Shown: positions 20,205 through 29,259, counted from the stretch's first letter. The stretch is DNA of 64,000 nucleotides from Bacteroidia bacterium (GCA_030427925.1 JAUICJ010000010.1:1-64000); one strand, 5' to 3'. A program made the numbers and translations. The notes: generated by a model from the sequence alone, not told the origin.

Positions 20205-23200
20205 TCAGAAGTTCGTGGTAAGGCTCAACGTGAAGGCGCGCTCTTGAGGCGGCGTCAAGTAGGTGACGTTCGGGCTCATGTTGCGGTCTTGCGCGTTCTC
20301 AAAATCCCGCACAACCTCGGGGTCGAGCCCCGGGAAGTTGGTGATGGTGAACAGGTTGGTCACGTTGAACGCGATGCGGAAGCTGTTGAAGTCCCGGCCC
20401 ACTGCGGAGAAGTTGGGGACGTTGTACCCGAGGGTCACGTTCCGCAAGCGCAAGTAGGACGCGTCGAAAACGAAGAGGCTCGTGTTCCACCACGGGAATC
20501 CAGCGGGCAAGCTGTACGTCGTTTCATCGAGCGTCAACCGCGGGTAGGTCGACTCGTCTCCGGGTTGGCGCCACCGATCGAGGATTTCCGTCCGCATGTT
20601 CCAGCCCGATACCACGCCGAGTTGCCGCTTCGCCGATGAGTCGAAAATCTTCGCCCCGACGCTGAACGTCGCCAGCGCACTCAAGTCCCAGTTCTTCCAG
20701 CGGAACGTGTTGTTCATGCCGCCGATGAGGTCGGGCAGTCCGTCGCCCACGTACTTCCGGATGTTGTTGTTGTAATCGTACGTTTCGTTTCCGTCCAAAT
20801 CCAAGTACACCGGCAACCCATTGTCCGGGTCGATGTGGCTGTGCTCCACGAGGTAGAACGAACCGACCGGCTTGCCCACGATGACGCGCGAGTCGTTGGT
20901 GCCCCCGCTCACTGCGTCCGGTGTGTAGTTCCCGATGTCCACCAGCTCGTTGTAGTTGCGAGCCAAATTCAAATCCGTCGTCCACTCGAATTCCCCCACG
21001 AGGTTCCGCGACTTGATCGAGAACTCCAGTCCGCGGTTCAAGATCGTGGCCACGTTGTCCCAGTAGTTCGTGAAACCGGTGCTCGCCGGCGTGCTCACGT
21101 TCATCAAGACGTCCTTCGACAGCTTGTGGTACGCCGCCAATTCCATCGTCACGCGGTCTTCCCACAGGCCCATTTCCACCGACGCGTCAAACGTCCGCGA
21201 CGTCTCCCACTTCAGCGACGGGTTCTCCGGTTGCAGCGGGAACAAGATCGAGTCAGCGGCGTACGTGATGCCGTTGTCCCGAGCTGAGTAGGTGCCAAAC
21301 CGCGCGTAGTCCGGCAACGCGGCGTTCCCCGTTTTGCCCCAGCTCGTCCGCAACTTCAAGAAGCTGAGCTTCTCCGCGTTGAACCAGTCCTCGTCCGAAA
21401 TCACCCAACCCGCTGAAAGCGAAGGGAAGAAGCCATAACGGTTGTCCCGACCGAAACGCGAGCTGCCGTCCACCCGCGCCGTTCCTTGGAAGAAGTAGCG
21501 GTCCTGCAGCGTGTAGTTGACCCGACCGAAGTACGAAAGGAAACTGTGCTGGCTCGGGTTGTTTTGCGTCCGGTTCACCTCCGTCGCATCCGTCAGCAAC
21601 GAATCCACCTCGAAAACCGGCCCCGTGACATCGGGATAGAACAGGCTGTAGCCGTAGTTGTCCGTGCGTTGGAATTCCGTTCCAAGGAGGAAGCTCAGGC
21701 TCTGCGTGTCATCGAGTTCCAAGTAGTAATCCGCCGTCGCGCTGGTGTTCCAATTGAGCACGTAGTTCGCGTAGCGGTTCGCACTGCCCAAATCCGTGGT
21801 GATCGACAAACCGCCCGGGTTGTACTGGTCGTCGCGCAAGTGCAGGTAATCGAAGCCGCCGCTGACCTTGATGTTCAGGTCTTCCATGGGGTTGACGATG
21901 ACTTGAACGTTGTTGATGGAACGGTTTTCCGTGCTCCGCCACCGCTTCAGTTCGCGCACAGCCGTGGGGTTCTTCGTTCCGCCCCATTCATCGAACCACA
22001 AAAAGTACTCTCCGGCTTGGTGCAGCGTGTCACCGCCCGCCGAGATTTCCGCTTCGTCGTAGTAGACCGGGTAATAGGGGAGGGCGTTCGACATGGCATC
22101 GCCCAACCCGCCAGACCACGCGGCATCGACGCGGTTGTTGCGGCCTTGGCTTAACGAAGCGCTCGCCATGACGGTCATCCACTCGGTGGGAGTGAAGTCG
22201 AAGTTCGCCCGTCCGCTGATGCGTTCGTAGCTGTTGCCGAGCAGGTAGCTCTCGTTGTTGTCGTAGCTGATGCCGCCGTAGAAGTTGTAGTCCTCGCCGC
22301 CTTTGCGTGCGCCGAAGCTGTACGCGTGTTTGACGCCTGTGCCAATGGTTTGGTCCACCCAATCCGTGTTGGTTCCCAGCGCATTGAGGTAGGCTTCCTT
22401 GCGCGTTTCAGCATCGTCGGCGGCACTCGTCAAGTTGGGGAGCCAAACGTAGCCGGTGCCCCCGTCGTTCTCCCACGCTTCTTGCCGCAGCGCCAGGTAC
22501 TGTTCGGTGCTCAGCATGTTGGGAAGGGTGGCTGGTGTGGCCAAACCTGCGCGCGAACTGAATTCAAAGCTGGTGCCTTTCCGGCCGCGCTTCGTCGTGA
22601 TCAAAATGACCCCATTCGCCCCGCGCGACCCGTAGATGCCGGTCGCGGCGGCGTCCTTGAGGATCTCGACGCTCTCGATGTCATTGGGGTTGATGGCGGC
22701 CAGCGGGTTGTTGTTCAACGCCCCCGAATTCCCGCGCAGGAAGTAGTCCTGCGTAATCGGAATGCCGTCGACCACGTAGAGCGGATCACCGGCCGCCGAG
22801 ACGGAAGCCACGCCGCGGACTCGGATGAGCGATGGGGCGCCGGCGATGCCGGAAGATTGCGAAACCTGCACCCCGGCCGCTTGGCCTTGCAAGGCGGCTT
22901 CGAAGGACGGGGTTTGGACCGCGGTGATTTGCTTCGAGTCCACCGAAGTGATGGAACCCGTCACTTCTTTCGCTCGCTGCACGCCATAGCCGATGACCAC
23001 GACGTCCTCGATCATCACCGCGTCCTCCTTGAGGCGCACATTCAGTTCGAGCGTTTGACCGGCGGCCAGTTCGATCTGGCGGGTTTCCTTGAGGTACCCG
23101 ATGAACGTGAAGTCCACGGTGTGGCTGCCGGGCGACAGGTTCAGGGTGTAGTTCCCGTCGAAATCGGTGAACACCCCTTTGGCGCCGCCGTCTGCCAGGA

Positions 23201-23318
23201 CCGAAGCCGACGGCAGGGATTGGTTGTTGGCATCGGTGACCTTGCCGGTGAGGGTTTGGCCCCAAGCCCACGAAACCATGGCACACCCCAGAAGGGTGAG
23301 GATGATTTGATTGCGCAT
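20205..23318 (-). CDS. susC: SusC/RagA-family TonB-linked outer-membrane transporter
   Basis: 1037 aa. After the signal peptide (..LLGCAMVSWAWG|Q) come a carboxypeptidase-like regulatory domain (about 20-105, LTGKVTDANNQSLPSASV), the SusC TonB-box region (DVVVIGYGVQRAKEVTGSI), the plug with PLYVVDGIP and VEILKDAAATGIYGSRGANGV, then a large barrel ending TLSLTTNF. It imports oligosaccharides with SusD, energised by TonB. A longer in-frame start would run through the promoter, and the signal peptide starts at 23318. It is first in the operon susC-susD-DUF5004-secreted protein-amylase, driven from a -7 box and inverted repeat directly upstream. Confidence 0.95.
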   Translation of the reverse strand: MRNQIILTLLGCAMVSWAWGQTLTGKVTDANNQSLPSASVLADGGAKGVFTDFDGNYTLNLSPGSHTVDFTFIGYLKETRQIELAAGQTLELNVRLKEDAVMIEDVVVIGYGVQRAKEVTGSITSVDSKQITAVQTPSFEAALQGQAAGVQVSQSSGIAGAPSLIRVRGVASVSAAGDPLYVVDGIPITQDYFLRGNSGALNNNPLAAINPNDIESVEILKDAAATGIYGSRGANGVILITTKRGRKGTSFEFSSRAGLATPATLPNMLSTEQYLALRQEAWENDGGTGYVWLPNLTSAADDAETRKEAYLNALGTNTDWVDQTIGTGVKHAYSFGARKGGEDYNFYGGISYDNNESYLLGNSYERISGRANFDFTPTEWMTVMASASLSQGRNNRVDAAWSGGLGDAMSNALPYYPVYYDEAEISAGGDTLHQAGEYFLWFDEWGGTKNPTAVRELKRWRSTENRSINNVQVIVNPMEDLNIKVSGGFDYLHLRDDQYNPGGLSITTDLGSANRYANYVLNWNTSATADYYLELDDTQSLSFLLGTEFQRTDNYGYSLFYPDVTGPVFEVDSLLTDATEVNRTQNNPSQHSFLSYFGRVNYTLQDRYFFQGTARVDGSSRFGRDNRYGFFPSLSAGWVISDEDWFNAEKLSFLKLRTSWGKTGNAALPDYARFGTYSARDNGITYAADSILFPLQPENPSLKWETSRTFDASVEMGLWEDRVTMELAAYHKLSKDVLMNVSTPASTGFTNYWDNVATILNRGLEFSIKSRNLVGEFEWTTDLNLARNYNELVDIGNYTPDAVSGGTNDSRVIVGKPVGSFYLVEHSHIDPDNGLPVYLDLDGNETYDYNNNIRKYVGDGLPDLIGGMNNTFRWKNWDLSALATFSVGAKIFDSSAKRQLGVVSGWNMRTEILDRWRQPGDESTYPRLTLDETTYSLPAGFPWWNTSLFVFDASYLRLRNVTLGYNVPNFSAVGRDFNSFRIAFNVTNLFTITNFPGLDPEVVRDFENAQDRNMSPNVTYLTPPQERAFTLSLTTNF

Positions 23319-23336
23319 GATGTTGGTTTGATGCCA

Positions 23337-23344
23337 CAAACTTA
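23337..23344 (-). promoter_or_regulatory. susC -7 promoter element (TAAGTTTG)
   Basis: TAAGTTTG on the minus strand is a full TAnnTTTG match, 18 bases before the susC ATG. It abuts the 31-base inverted repeat, so a protein bound there would cover the spacer or -33 region. It shows that susC has its own promoter separate from the upstream amylase gene. Confidence 0.65.
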
Positions 23345-23375
23345 GTGAGAAGGTGTCATTTCTACACCTTCTCAC
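23345..23375. promoter_or_regulatory. 31-base inverted repeat at the susC promoter (candidate operator)
   Basis: Perfect 12-bp arms GTGAGAAGGTGT and ACACCTTCTCAC around a 7-base centre. The core GTGT-7 bases-ACAC has the same half-site outer bases and spacing as the palindromes at 26246-26260 and 29260-29274. It lies 8 bases after the amylase stop and could also fold as an RNA hairpin, but no T-run follows on the minus strand, so an operator is the better reading. Confidence 0.55.
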
Positions 23376-23383
23376 GCCGGCAT

Positions 23384-26203
23384 TTATTCACCGGATATCA
23401 AAACCGGTTGGGAGAACCGGTTTTGGCCTTGCTCAATGACTAGGAAATGCAGGCCATTCGACCAATTTGCGCAGTCCAAACGACCGGTCATTTCACCCGC
23501 TCGGTAAGCCGTTCGATCTTCCTCCACCACCAAACGGCCCTGTGCATCGAGGACACGCATGCGGTACGGCCCTGCTTCCGGCAACGTCATGCGGTACGAG
23601 ACGACGTCGCGCGCAGGCTGCGGCCACGTGGTGAGTTCCGCCGCGGACGGGGCGAATTCTTCCACGTCAAGGAGCTGGACCGGGCATTCCACAGGCTCGT
23701 CCAAGTAAACGTGGTACTCCCCCGGAGCAAAGGGTTGCGTCGCGAAAATGTCGGTCACCTCGACGGCCTCTCCCGTGAAGTAGTCGTACCACGTTCCCGT
23801 GTGCGAGAATCCCGGAGCCATGTCGATGGCTTGGGTGTGGAAGTTGGCGGCCACCACGGCATCCATTTCCGGGTGATACAAAAGCAGGCGCTTGCCGTAT
23901 CCGCCCACATCCCAGGTGAAATCCGTCGTGCTGAACGTCGCGTAGTTCCGCTTGAGGTGCGCAAGCCCCGCGATGACCTGGTGGATGTTGTAGCGCTGCG
24001 GGTTCGCTCGGTAGTCCCAGCGGACGGGTTTGGCCTCCACGCGGCACGCTTCGTTGACGGTGACGCCGTCCGAGCACGTGTTGATGCTGTAGTCGTAGCC
24101 CAGCTCCGTGAATTGCCAGAGCATCTTCGGTCCCGGCAGCGGCACGTTGAAGCACTGGATGGCCTCCATGCGGCTCAAGGCCGTCTCGAGGTCCGTTGCA
24201 TCGTAGCTGCCGTTGGAAGCACCGAACTGCAAGTTCTTGTACATCAGGCGCTCCTCGTCATGGGATTCGGGGTAGGACACCGCGCCCATTTGGTTGAATC
24301 CGTGCGCTTGGTAATTCGCCCAGCTGAAGTCGGAGGGGTAGCCCATCGCCGCTTCTTGGTAGTCGTGCGTGGAGTTGGACCAAACCATGAACCCGTTGTT
24401 GGTCAATACCGTTTCCTCGTTCGTGTCACACCAATGCTCCAGGATCATGTACACGCCGTCGTCCACGCTCCACATGTGGTTGCCGTAATCTAGGAGCAAA
24501 TTGATGCGGGACTGGTCGTAGCTGCCATTGCCGTTGGGCGTTTGGGACATGCCTTGCGAAAAATCCAGGCGGTACCCATCCGCGTGGTACGCTTCCACCC
24601 AATGCTCCAAGAACCGCTTCGAGAATTCCTTCGTGGCCCCGCTCTCGTGGTTCCAGTCGAAGAACCAATTCAGCGCATGCGGTGCTTCCACGTTGAACCA
24701 CGGGTTGTTCGGTGCGGGCGCGCCGTTTTCCCAGTACATCTTCAAGAAAGGATTCGGCAAATCTGCGTGGTTCAAGACCACGTCGAGGATGACGGCGATG
24801 CCGCGGTTGTGGCATTCGTTCACCAACGTTTTGAAGGCCTCGGGCGTGCCGTACGCTTTGTCCAAGGCGAAGTAGAAGGTGGGGTTGTAGCCCCAGCTGT
24901 CGTTCCCGTTGAACTCGTTGACGGGCATGAATTCAATGGCGTTGATGCCCAAATCTTCGAGGTAGTCGAGCGTGTCCAAAATCGCCTGAAACGACCGCTC
25001 TTCCGTGAAATCCCGCACGAGGAGCTCGTAGATGAGCAGGCGCTCTTTCGCGGGGCGTTCGAATCCACTGTCGGTCCAGTTGAATTCCGCTTGCGCCGTC
25101 TGGAGCACCGACACCGGCTCATTCGAGGTCAACTGCGCAGGGAACGGAATGAGGTCGGGGTACGTGGTTTCGGGAATCCACGCATCGTTCCACGGGTCGA
25201 GGACCTTCTCGCTGTAGGCATCGGCGACGCGGATGTCGTCGGGCAGAATGTGGTATTGGAAACGGTATTCCTGGCCCGGAGTGAGGCCGTCGATTTCAAT
25301 CCAGTAGCGGGTCGCATCGGGGGTTCGGGTCATGAGGTAGTCCAAATCCAATTCCCAATCGTTGAAATCGCCCACCACGAAAACGAAGTCCTTGAACGGC
25401 GCGTACAGTTGCAAGCGGACCGACTCGTCGCTCAGGTACGTGATGCCATCCAAACTTCCCGAAGGAACGGGCGCGGTCGGCGGCGTTTCGGGCATGACGT
25501 GGACCACGGCTTCCGCACTCGTGGTGGCTCCCGCACCGGAGGTGGCCGTTAAGGAAAGGGGGTAGGACCCGCTCGCAACCGCTTCGAACGTGTGGCTGAT
25601 TTCCGTGCCTGTGGCCGTCGCCACTTCGACACCGCCGATCGTCAAGGAGAGGTCCGCGCTTTCGGAGGTCAGGCCTTGGATGTCAAGGGTTTCGCCGAGG
25701 TTGAGCAAGGCCGTGCCGTTTTCTGGCGTGAGGAAGGACGCCGAGAACGAGCCGTCGCTGATGCCGTAAAAAATGTCCGAGCCGTCCGCGTTTTTTCCTT
25801 CGAGGGAGCCGTTCGCATTCCGGAAGACCATGGCGATGGACTCGATTTGTTCGCCGGCGCTGAGGTAAAAAAACTGGCTCAGGGTTTGGCCTCCAAAATT
25901 GAAACTGTGGATGCCGTTGCCCTCCGGGTTCATCACGGCCGCGGGATCGGCCACCCCCCAACTCGTCTGCACGTGCTGCCAATCGCTCGGCCCGCTGCTC
26001 GCCGATGTGATCACGCCCGTGTGGATGTACACGGGGATGACTCCGATCAATCCGCCGGACCCCAGGTTGCTGTTGTAGTAGAGCGTCACTTGGTCGTCTT
26101 GCGTGGGGAACGCAGGTTCGGTCCAAACGATTTGGCCCAAGCCGACGAGGGCGGAGGCGACGAAGCCGAAGAACAATGCGGAGGTGCGAAGGTGATGCAA
26201 CAT
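23384..26203 (-). CDS. secreted multidomain GH13 alpha-amylase with T9SS tail
   Basis: 939 aa. After a signal peptide (..SALVGLG|Q) come a beta-sandwich domain (about 20-145), an Ig-like region (about 160-235), a CBM48/E-set-like domain (about 250-345, VRLQLYAPFKDFVFVVGDFNDW) and the GH13 catalytic barrel (about 380-770). Catalytic regions: DVVLNHADL (I), GYRLDFSQG (II, nucleophile Asp), YMILEHW (III, acid Glu) and ESHDEER (IV). A C-terminal sheet domain and a T9SS sorting tail (TTWPQPARDVVSYRM... NGLHFLVIEQG) follow, so the enzyme should be exported to degrade starch outside the cell. The ATG at 26203 is chosen because the longer frame starts at a TTG inside the promoter motif. Upstream lies a palindrome shared with the regulator promoter. 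Confidence 0.92.
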   Translation of the reverse strand: MLHHLRTSALFFGFVASALVGLGQIVWTEPAFPTQDDQVTLYYNSNLGSGGLIGVIPVYIHTGVITSASSGPSDWQHVQTSWGVADPAAVMNPEGNGIHSFNFGGQTLSQFFYLSAGEQIESIAMVFRNANGSLEGKNADGSDIFYGISDGSFSASFLTPENGTALLNLGETLDIQGLTSESADLSLTIGGVEVATATGTEISHTFEAVASGSYPLSLTATSGAGATTSAEAVVHVMPETPPTAPVPSGSLDGITYLSDESVRLQLYAPFKDFVFVVGDFNDWELDLDYLMTRTPDATRYWIEIDGLTPGQEYRFQYHILPDDIRVADAYSEKVLDPWNDAWIPETTYPDLIPFPAQLTSNEPVSVLQTAQAEFNWTDSGFERPAKERLLIYELLVRDFTEERSFQAILDTLDYLEDLGINAIEFMPVNEFNGNDSWGYNPTFYFALDKAYGTPEAFKTLVNECHNRGIAVILDVVLNHADLPNPFLKMYWENGAPAPNNPWFNVEAPHALNWFFDWNHESGATKEFSKRFLEHWVEAYHADGYRLDFSQGMSQTPNGNGSYDQSRINLLLDYGNHMWSVDDGVYMILEHWCDTNEETVLTNNGFMVWSNSTHDYQEAAMGYPSDFSWANYQAHGFNQMGAVSYPESHDEERLMYKNLQFGASNGSYDATDLETALSRMEAIQCFNVPLPGPKMLWQFTELGYDYSINTCSDGVTVNEACRVEAKPVRWDYRANPQRYNIHQVIAGLAHLKRNYATFSTTDFTWDVGGYGKRLLLYHPEMDAVVAANFHTQAIDMAPGFSHTGTWYDYFTGEAVEVTDIFATQPFAPGEYHVYLDEPVECPVQLLDVEEFAPSAAELTTWPQPARDVVSYRMTLPEAGPYRMRVLDAQGRLVVEEDRTAYRAGEMTGRLDCANWSNGLHFLVIEQGQNRFSQPVLISGE

Positions 26204-26224
26204 GGTGGTGCGATTTTCTTGGGG

Positions 26225-26231
26225 CAAGTTA
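26225..26231 (-). promoter_or_regulatory. -7-like element of the secreted amylase gene (TAACTTG)
   Basis: TAACTTG on the minus strand is a one-base-shorter variant of TAnnTTTG, 21 bases before the amylase ATG at 26203. The palindrome at 26246-26260 sits 14 bases further upstream, a suitable place for a regulator. Confidence 0.4.
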
Positions 26232-26245
26232 GCTCAATTAGGTTC

Positions 26246-26260
26246 GTGTATCAATTACAC
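26246..26260. promoter_or_regulatory. palindromic candidate operator upstream of the secreted amylase
   Basis: GTGTATCAATTACAC: outer half-sites GTGTA/TACAC around 5 bases. Together with the flanking TTAG it matches the site at 29260-29274 at 17 of 19 positions. It lies in the 65-base gap between the CotH-like gene and the amylase gene, just upstream of the amylase promoter. It probably binds the Nudix-type regulator encoded about 2.3 kb away; this is inference from the shared motif. Confidence 0.6.
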
Positions 26261-26268
26261 TTAGTGAT

Positions 26269-28521
26269 TCAGTGCATCAGGAGCGGCGCATGCATGTGGT
26301 GCCCTGAGCGATCGAGCCAGGCGGCGAAATAGGTTCCTGCGGGCAGCTCGTCGGGGACGGGCCAAATCCCGTTTTCGATGCGCCCGACCACCCGTCCCGC
26401 GAGGTCACGGATGGCTCCAGAACGGGCGTTCGGGAAGGTGACGACCGATCCGCGTGTGGCGGGATTTGGGTAGGGCGCGGCGGTGGGGTGTGGAGGCACT
26501 CCGAGGCCGTTCGCCGCTTCGTTGGGCGCGTCCGGGGTGGGCGGGGGGTCGGTCGTTGCAGCACAGGCCGTCCATGGGCCCGTGCCGTCGGGAACGCGGG
26601 CCCAGCTGACGTTGGGCGGCATCGCACTCCAGCTGGTGTGGTCGAGCACGCGCGGAGCGCCGTTTTCCATGGTCATGATGTACAGGTCGTCGCCCTCCGC
26701 GTCGAGCTTGAATGGAGCGTGGAGTGGACCCTGTTCGGGGTCGTCGTCGCACCAAATCAGGAGGTGGGATCCGGGGTCGAGCGTGACGTTGGGGAGGGGC
26801 CAGCGCTGCGGTTCTGTAAGGCGGTTCGTGAGGTAGTGGTTGCCGAGGTAGCGGGGCGCGTCCCCGACGACCGTCAATTCCACCCAGTCCCCGTAGCCGC
26901 CGAAGGCGTCGGCGAGGAACGAGTTGTTCAGGGGCATCACTTCGTTCAGGCGGATGCCGAGGTCTGCGGGAGCGGTCCAAACGGTTTGGGGCGTGCACGG
27001 CGAAACCCGGACCGCACCGTCGGTGAAGGCCGCTTGGACTTGGACGGCGGCCTGCACCGATCCGGCGACCGGGATGCTGGCTTGGTAAAGCCCGTCGGCG
27101 TCGGGGTCGGAGAGGGGATGGGTTTGGCCTGCCCCTCCGTCCTCACTCACCCAAGCCTCCACGGTCACGGCTTCCCCGCTCACCCGCGCTTCCACCTGCA
27201 ACACGCCATCGACCACCGGCCCCGTCGTCCAGCCCATCACCCACCCGGGATGCGGCGCCGGCGGATCCAACTGCAAGTCCGCCATGGCCGCTCGCCCCCC
27301 GACATACGGCGCGATGCCATACGGAATGTGCTGCCCATAATTCGCGCTCACCGAAGCCGCAAAGTCCTCGAAATCAAACCCGTAATCCAACGGGTAAAAC
27401 GCATCCTCCTGCGCCGCCTCAAGCGCTTCGGCCAACCACGCGGAAGAACGCGCCTCAAACGCCTCCACCGTGAACCCCGCCCCGAGCAAATCCCGCATGT
27501 GCCACGTGAACAAATCCCGGTACAACGGCACCCCCATCAACCGCGTGTACAGCGGCCGGTTCTCCGAAGTCCAGTTGTACGGATCCTGGCTGATCCACTC
27601 CCCAAACCACTGCACGCCCAACGTGTTGTCCACGTCATACGGCACGTAGGTCAGCCGACCATCCTCCATGCGGGCGTACAGGTAAAAGTTGTTCTGGTTC
27701 CCGATGTAATTGTCCCAATGCCCGACGAGGATCTCCGCTGCCGCGGCCCGCAAGTACGCGTCCACGTCGAACCGGTCCTCCACCGCACACGGCAATTCCG
27801 CATCCGAGGCGTTGTTCAGTGCGTCGATCAATCCCGCCAACGCGCTGTAGTCGTCGGCAGCTTCGTTCGTTTTCAATTCGTACACGCGGGTCGAGGACCA
27901 GCCGGGCGTGTATTGATAGTCCTCGCCGTCGGGCCCGTTGTACAGCAAGTTCGCGGGATACGTGCACTTCCACAGGTTCCCGTGCGCGTTCGGAATGCGC
28001 TGTTCCAGCCATTCGCCGTCGATGTGTTCGACGTTGGTGTACAAGCCGCGGTAGGTGCCGTTGATGTACAGTTTCACGTGGCTGGCGCGGCTGCTCGGCA
28101 CGCCGTGGTCGTTGAAAAAGGCGTGAACGTTGCGGGCCCGCATCATGCTGACGTCGTTGTGTTCGCCGTTGAGGTTCAATTTGTCCAAACCCTGCCACTG
28201 AGCCTCTTCGTCGAATCGGTCGAAACTGACCTTGAACGACTTTTTGCCCGCCGTCCGCGACGTGTTGCCGCGCAACCGAAATCCCACCTGTTCCACCGTG
28301 TCAACCAGCAGTTCCGAAACGTACACGAACGTGGCCGGGTGCTCGTAATTCGACCAAACGCTGTCCGGGTGAAACAACGCCTCCTCCGCCTCTTGGCTCA
28401 GCGTGATGCGCACCTCCGCAAGCTCGTCTTGGAAGGGAAGTACGGGCTCGGGCGTGGTCCATTGGCCGTTCACCCGAAGCGCCATTCCGAAAACGAGTCC
28501 AACCGCCAGCGCGCCCCTCAT
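26269..28521 (-). CDS. secreted CotH-kinase-like protein with lamin-tail domain and T9SS-like tail
   Basis: 750 aa with a signal peptide (MRGALAVGLVFGMALRVNG|Q). Residues ~35-400 form a CotH domain: GFRLRGNTSRTAGKKSFKVSF, LDKLNLNGEHNDVSMMR, HWDNYIGNQNNFYLY and the acidic PYDVDNTLG, which hold the Asp/Asn positions expected of the atypical kinase fold. A middle beta domain (about 430-520) precedes a lamin-tail domain (about 525-640, IRLNEVMPLNN.., GDWVELTVVGD) and a tail resembling a T9SS signal (APYPNPATRGSVVTF). CotH proteins phosphorylate protein Ser residues in Bacillus spore coats; the target here is unknown. Its ATG overlaps the Nudix regulator stop (ATGA), placing it in the starch locus. 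Confidence 0.82.
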   Translation of the reverse strand: MRGALAVGLVFGMALRVNGQWTTPEPVLPFQDELAEVRITLSQEAEEALFHPDSVWSNYEHPATFVYVSELLVDTVEQVGFRLRGNTSRTAGKKSFKVSFDRFDEEAQWQGLDKLNLNGEHNDVSMMRARNVHAFFNDHGVPSSRASHVKLYINGTYRGLYTNVEHIDGEWLEQRIPNAHGNLWKCTYPANLLYNGPDGEDYQYTPGWSSTRVYELKTNEAADDYSALAGLIDALNNASDAELPCAVEDRFDVDAYLRAAAAEILVGHWDNYIGNQNNFYLYARMEDGRLTYVPYDVDNTLGVQWFGEWISQDPYNWTSENRPLYTRLMGVPLYRDLFTWHMRDLLGAGFTVEAFEARSSAWLAEALEAAQEDAFYPLDYGFDFEDFAASVSANYGQHIPYGIAPYVGGRAAMADLQLDPPAPHPGWVMGWTTGPVVDGVLQVEARVSGEAVTVEAWVSEDGGAGQTHPLSDPDADGLYQASIPVAGSVQAAVQVQAAFTDGAVRVSPCTPQTVWTAPADLGIRLNEVMPLNNSFLADAFGGYGDWVELTVVGDAPRYLGNHYLTNRLTEPQRWPLPNVTLDPGSHLLIWCDDDPEQGPLHAPFKLDAEGDDLYIMTMENGAPRVLDHTSWSAMPPNVSWARVPDGTGPWTACAATTDPPPTPDAPNEAANGLGVPPHPTAAPYPNPATRGSVVTFPNARSGAIRDLAGRVVGRIENGIWPVPDELPAGTYFAAWLDRSGHHMHAPLLMH

Positions 28522-29228
28522 TCTTCAATGGAGTCTGGGGAGAACGAAAACAGCTGGGCGGGCTTGTGCAGCACCCCCGTTTGCTTTTCATCCAGCGGCA
28601 CCACGTGGCTCATACGCTTGACGTTTTTCCGGAAATTCCGCTTGTCGAATTTCTTGTCGAGCACGATCTCGTGAAGCGTTTGCAATTGGCTGAGCGTGAA
28701 CTTCTTCGGGAGCAATTCGAAGCTGATGTAATGGCTCTCGAGTTGCTCCCGTAACGTATCGATTGCGCAGGTCACGATCGCGTTGTGGTCGAAGGCCAAA
28801 TCCGAAATCTCCCCAACATCGACCCACTTCGTACTCCCCGCAAACGAAGCGGGCTCGGGCGTGAAATCATGCAAGCTGACCAGGCCGTAATAGGCCACTG
28901 TGAGCACGCGCGCCTCCGGTTGGTTCCGAAACGACTGCAGCCACGACTGGTCCTTCGGCTGGCGCACCCGATTCGGATCCCCGAACGCATGAAACTGCTT
29001 CATGTACACGCCCTCCAACCGCGTCAGTTCGTACAACACCCGCTGCGCCGCGTCGTCGAGGCTTTCGTCCTGCAAAATGAGGTCACCCGGCAAGGCGGTT
29101 TGGATGGAAGTCAAGGCATCGCCTTCCTTTGTCGGGTCGCGTTGTTCAATCAACAGGACCTTCAGTCCTTCATCGTCGTAGCCGAAAATCACGCAGTCGA
29201 CCGATACTTGGAGATTTGCAGGAGTCAT
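28518..29228 (-). CDS. Nudix-fold transcriptional regulator (NrtR/AraR-like) with degraded Nudix box
   Basis: 236 aa. Residues 1-150 form a Nudix fold (VSVDCVIFGYDDEGLKVLLIEQRDP...), and 155-236 a winged-helix C-terminus with the hallmark FTLSQLQTLHEIVL..KFDKRNFRKNV seen in NrtR/AraR-type regulators. The Nudix box reads RVLYEL where active enzymes have REUxEE, so two catalytic Glu are missing and the domain is probably a sugar or nucleotide sensor. No other regulator of the glucan genes is encoded here. The ATG at 29228 follows a perfect TACATTTG box; a palindrome at 29260-29274 lies between this gene and the divergent pfkA. The CotH-like gene is translationally coupled. The effector is unknown; a sugar or sugar phosphate is likely. 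Confidence 0.85.
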   Translation of the reverse strand: MTPANLQVSVDCVIFGYDDEGLKVLLIEQRDPTKEGDALTSIQTALPGDLILQDESLDDAAQRVLYELTRLEGVYMKQFHAFGDPNRVRQPKDQSWLQSFRNQPEARVLTVAYYGLVSLHDFTPEPASFAGSTKWVDVGEISDLAFDHNAIVTCAIDTLREQLESHYISFELLPKKFTLSQLQTLHEIVLDKKFDKRNFRKNVKRMSHVVPLDEKQTGVLHKPAQLFSFSPDSIEE

Positions 29229-29233
29229 CTTGC

Positions 29234-29241
29234 CAAATGTA
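29234..29241 (-). promoter_or_regulatory. -7 promoter element of the Nudix regulator (TACATTTG)
   Basis: TACATTTG on the minus strand is a full TAnnTTTG match ending 5 bases before the ATG at 29228, which settles the start and predicts a leaderless mRNA. The palindrome lies 18 bases upstream. Confidence 0.65.
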
Positions 29242-29259
29242 CGCAATTCTCGGTCGTGG

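Noticed and set aside
23319-23375. Longer SusC start 19 codons upstream
   Set aside because: It would run through the promoter and inverted repeat; the signal peptide begins at 23318.
26488-28674. Open frame of ~730 codons on the plus strand opposite the CotH-like gene
   Set aside because: Antisense shadow; Arg/His/Val-rich without domains, and it crosses the regulator gene.
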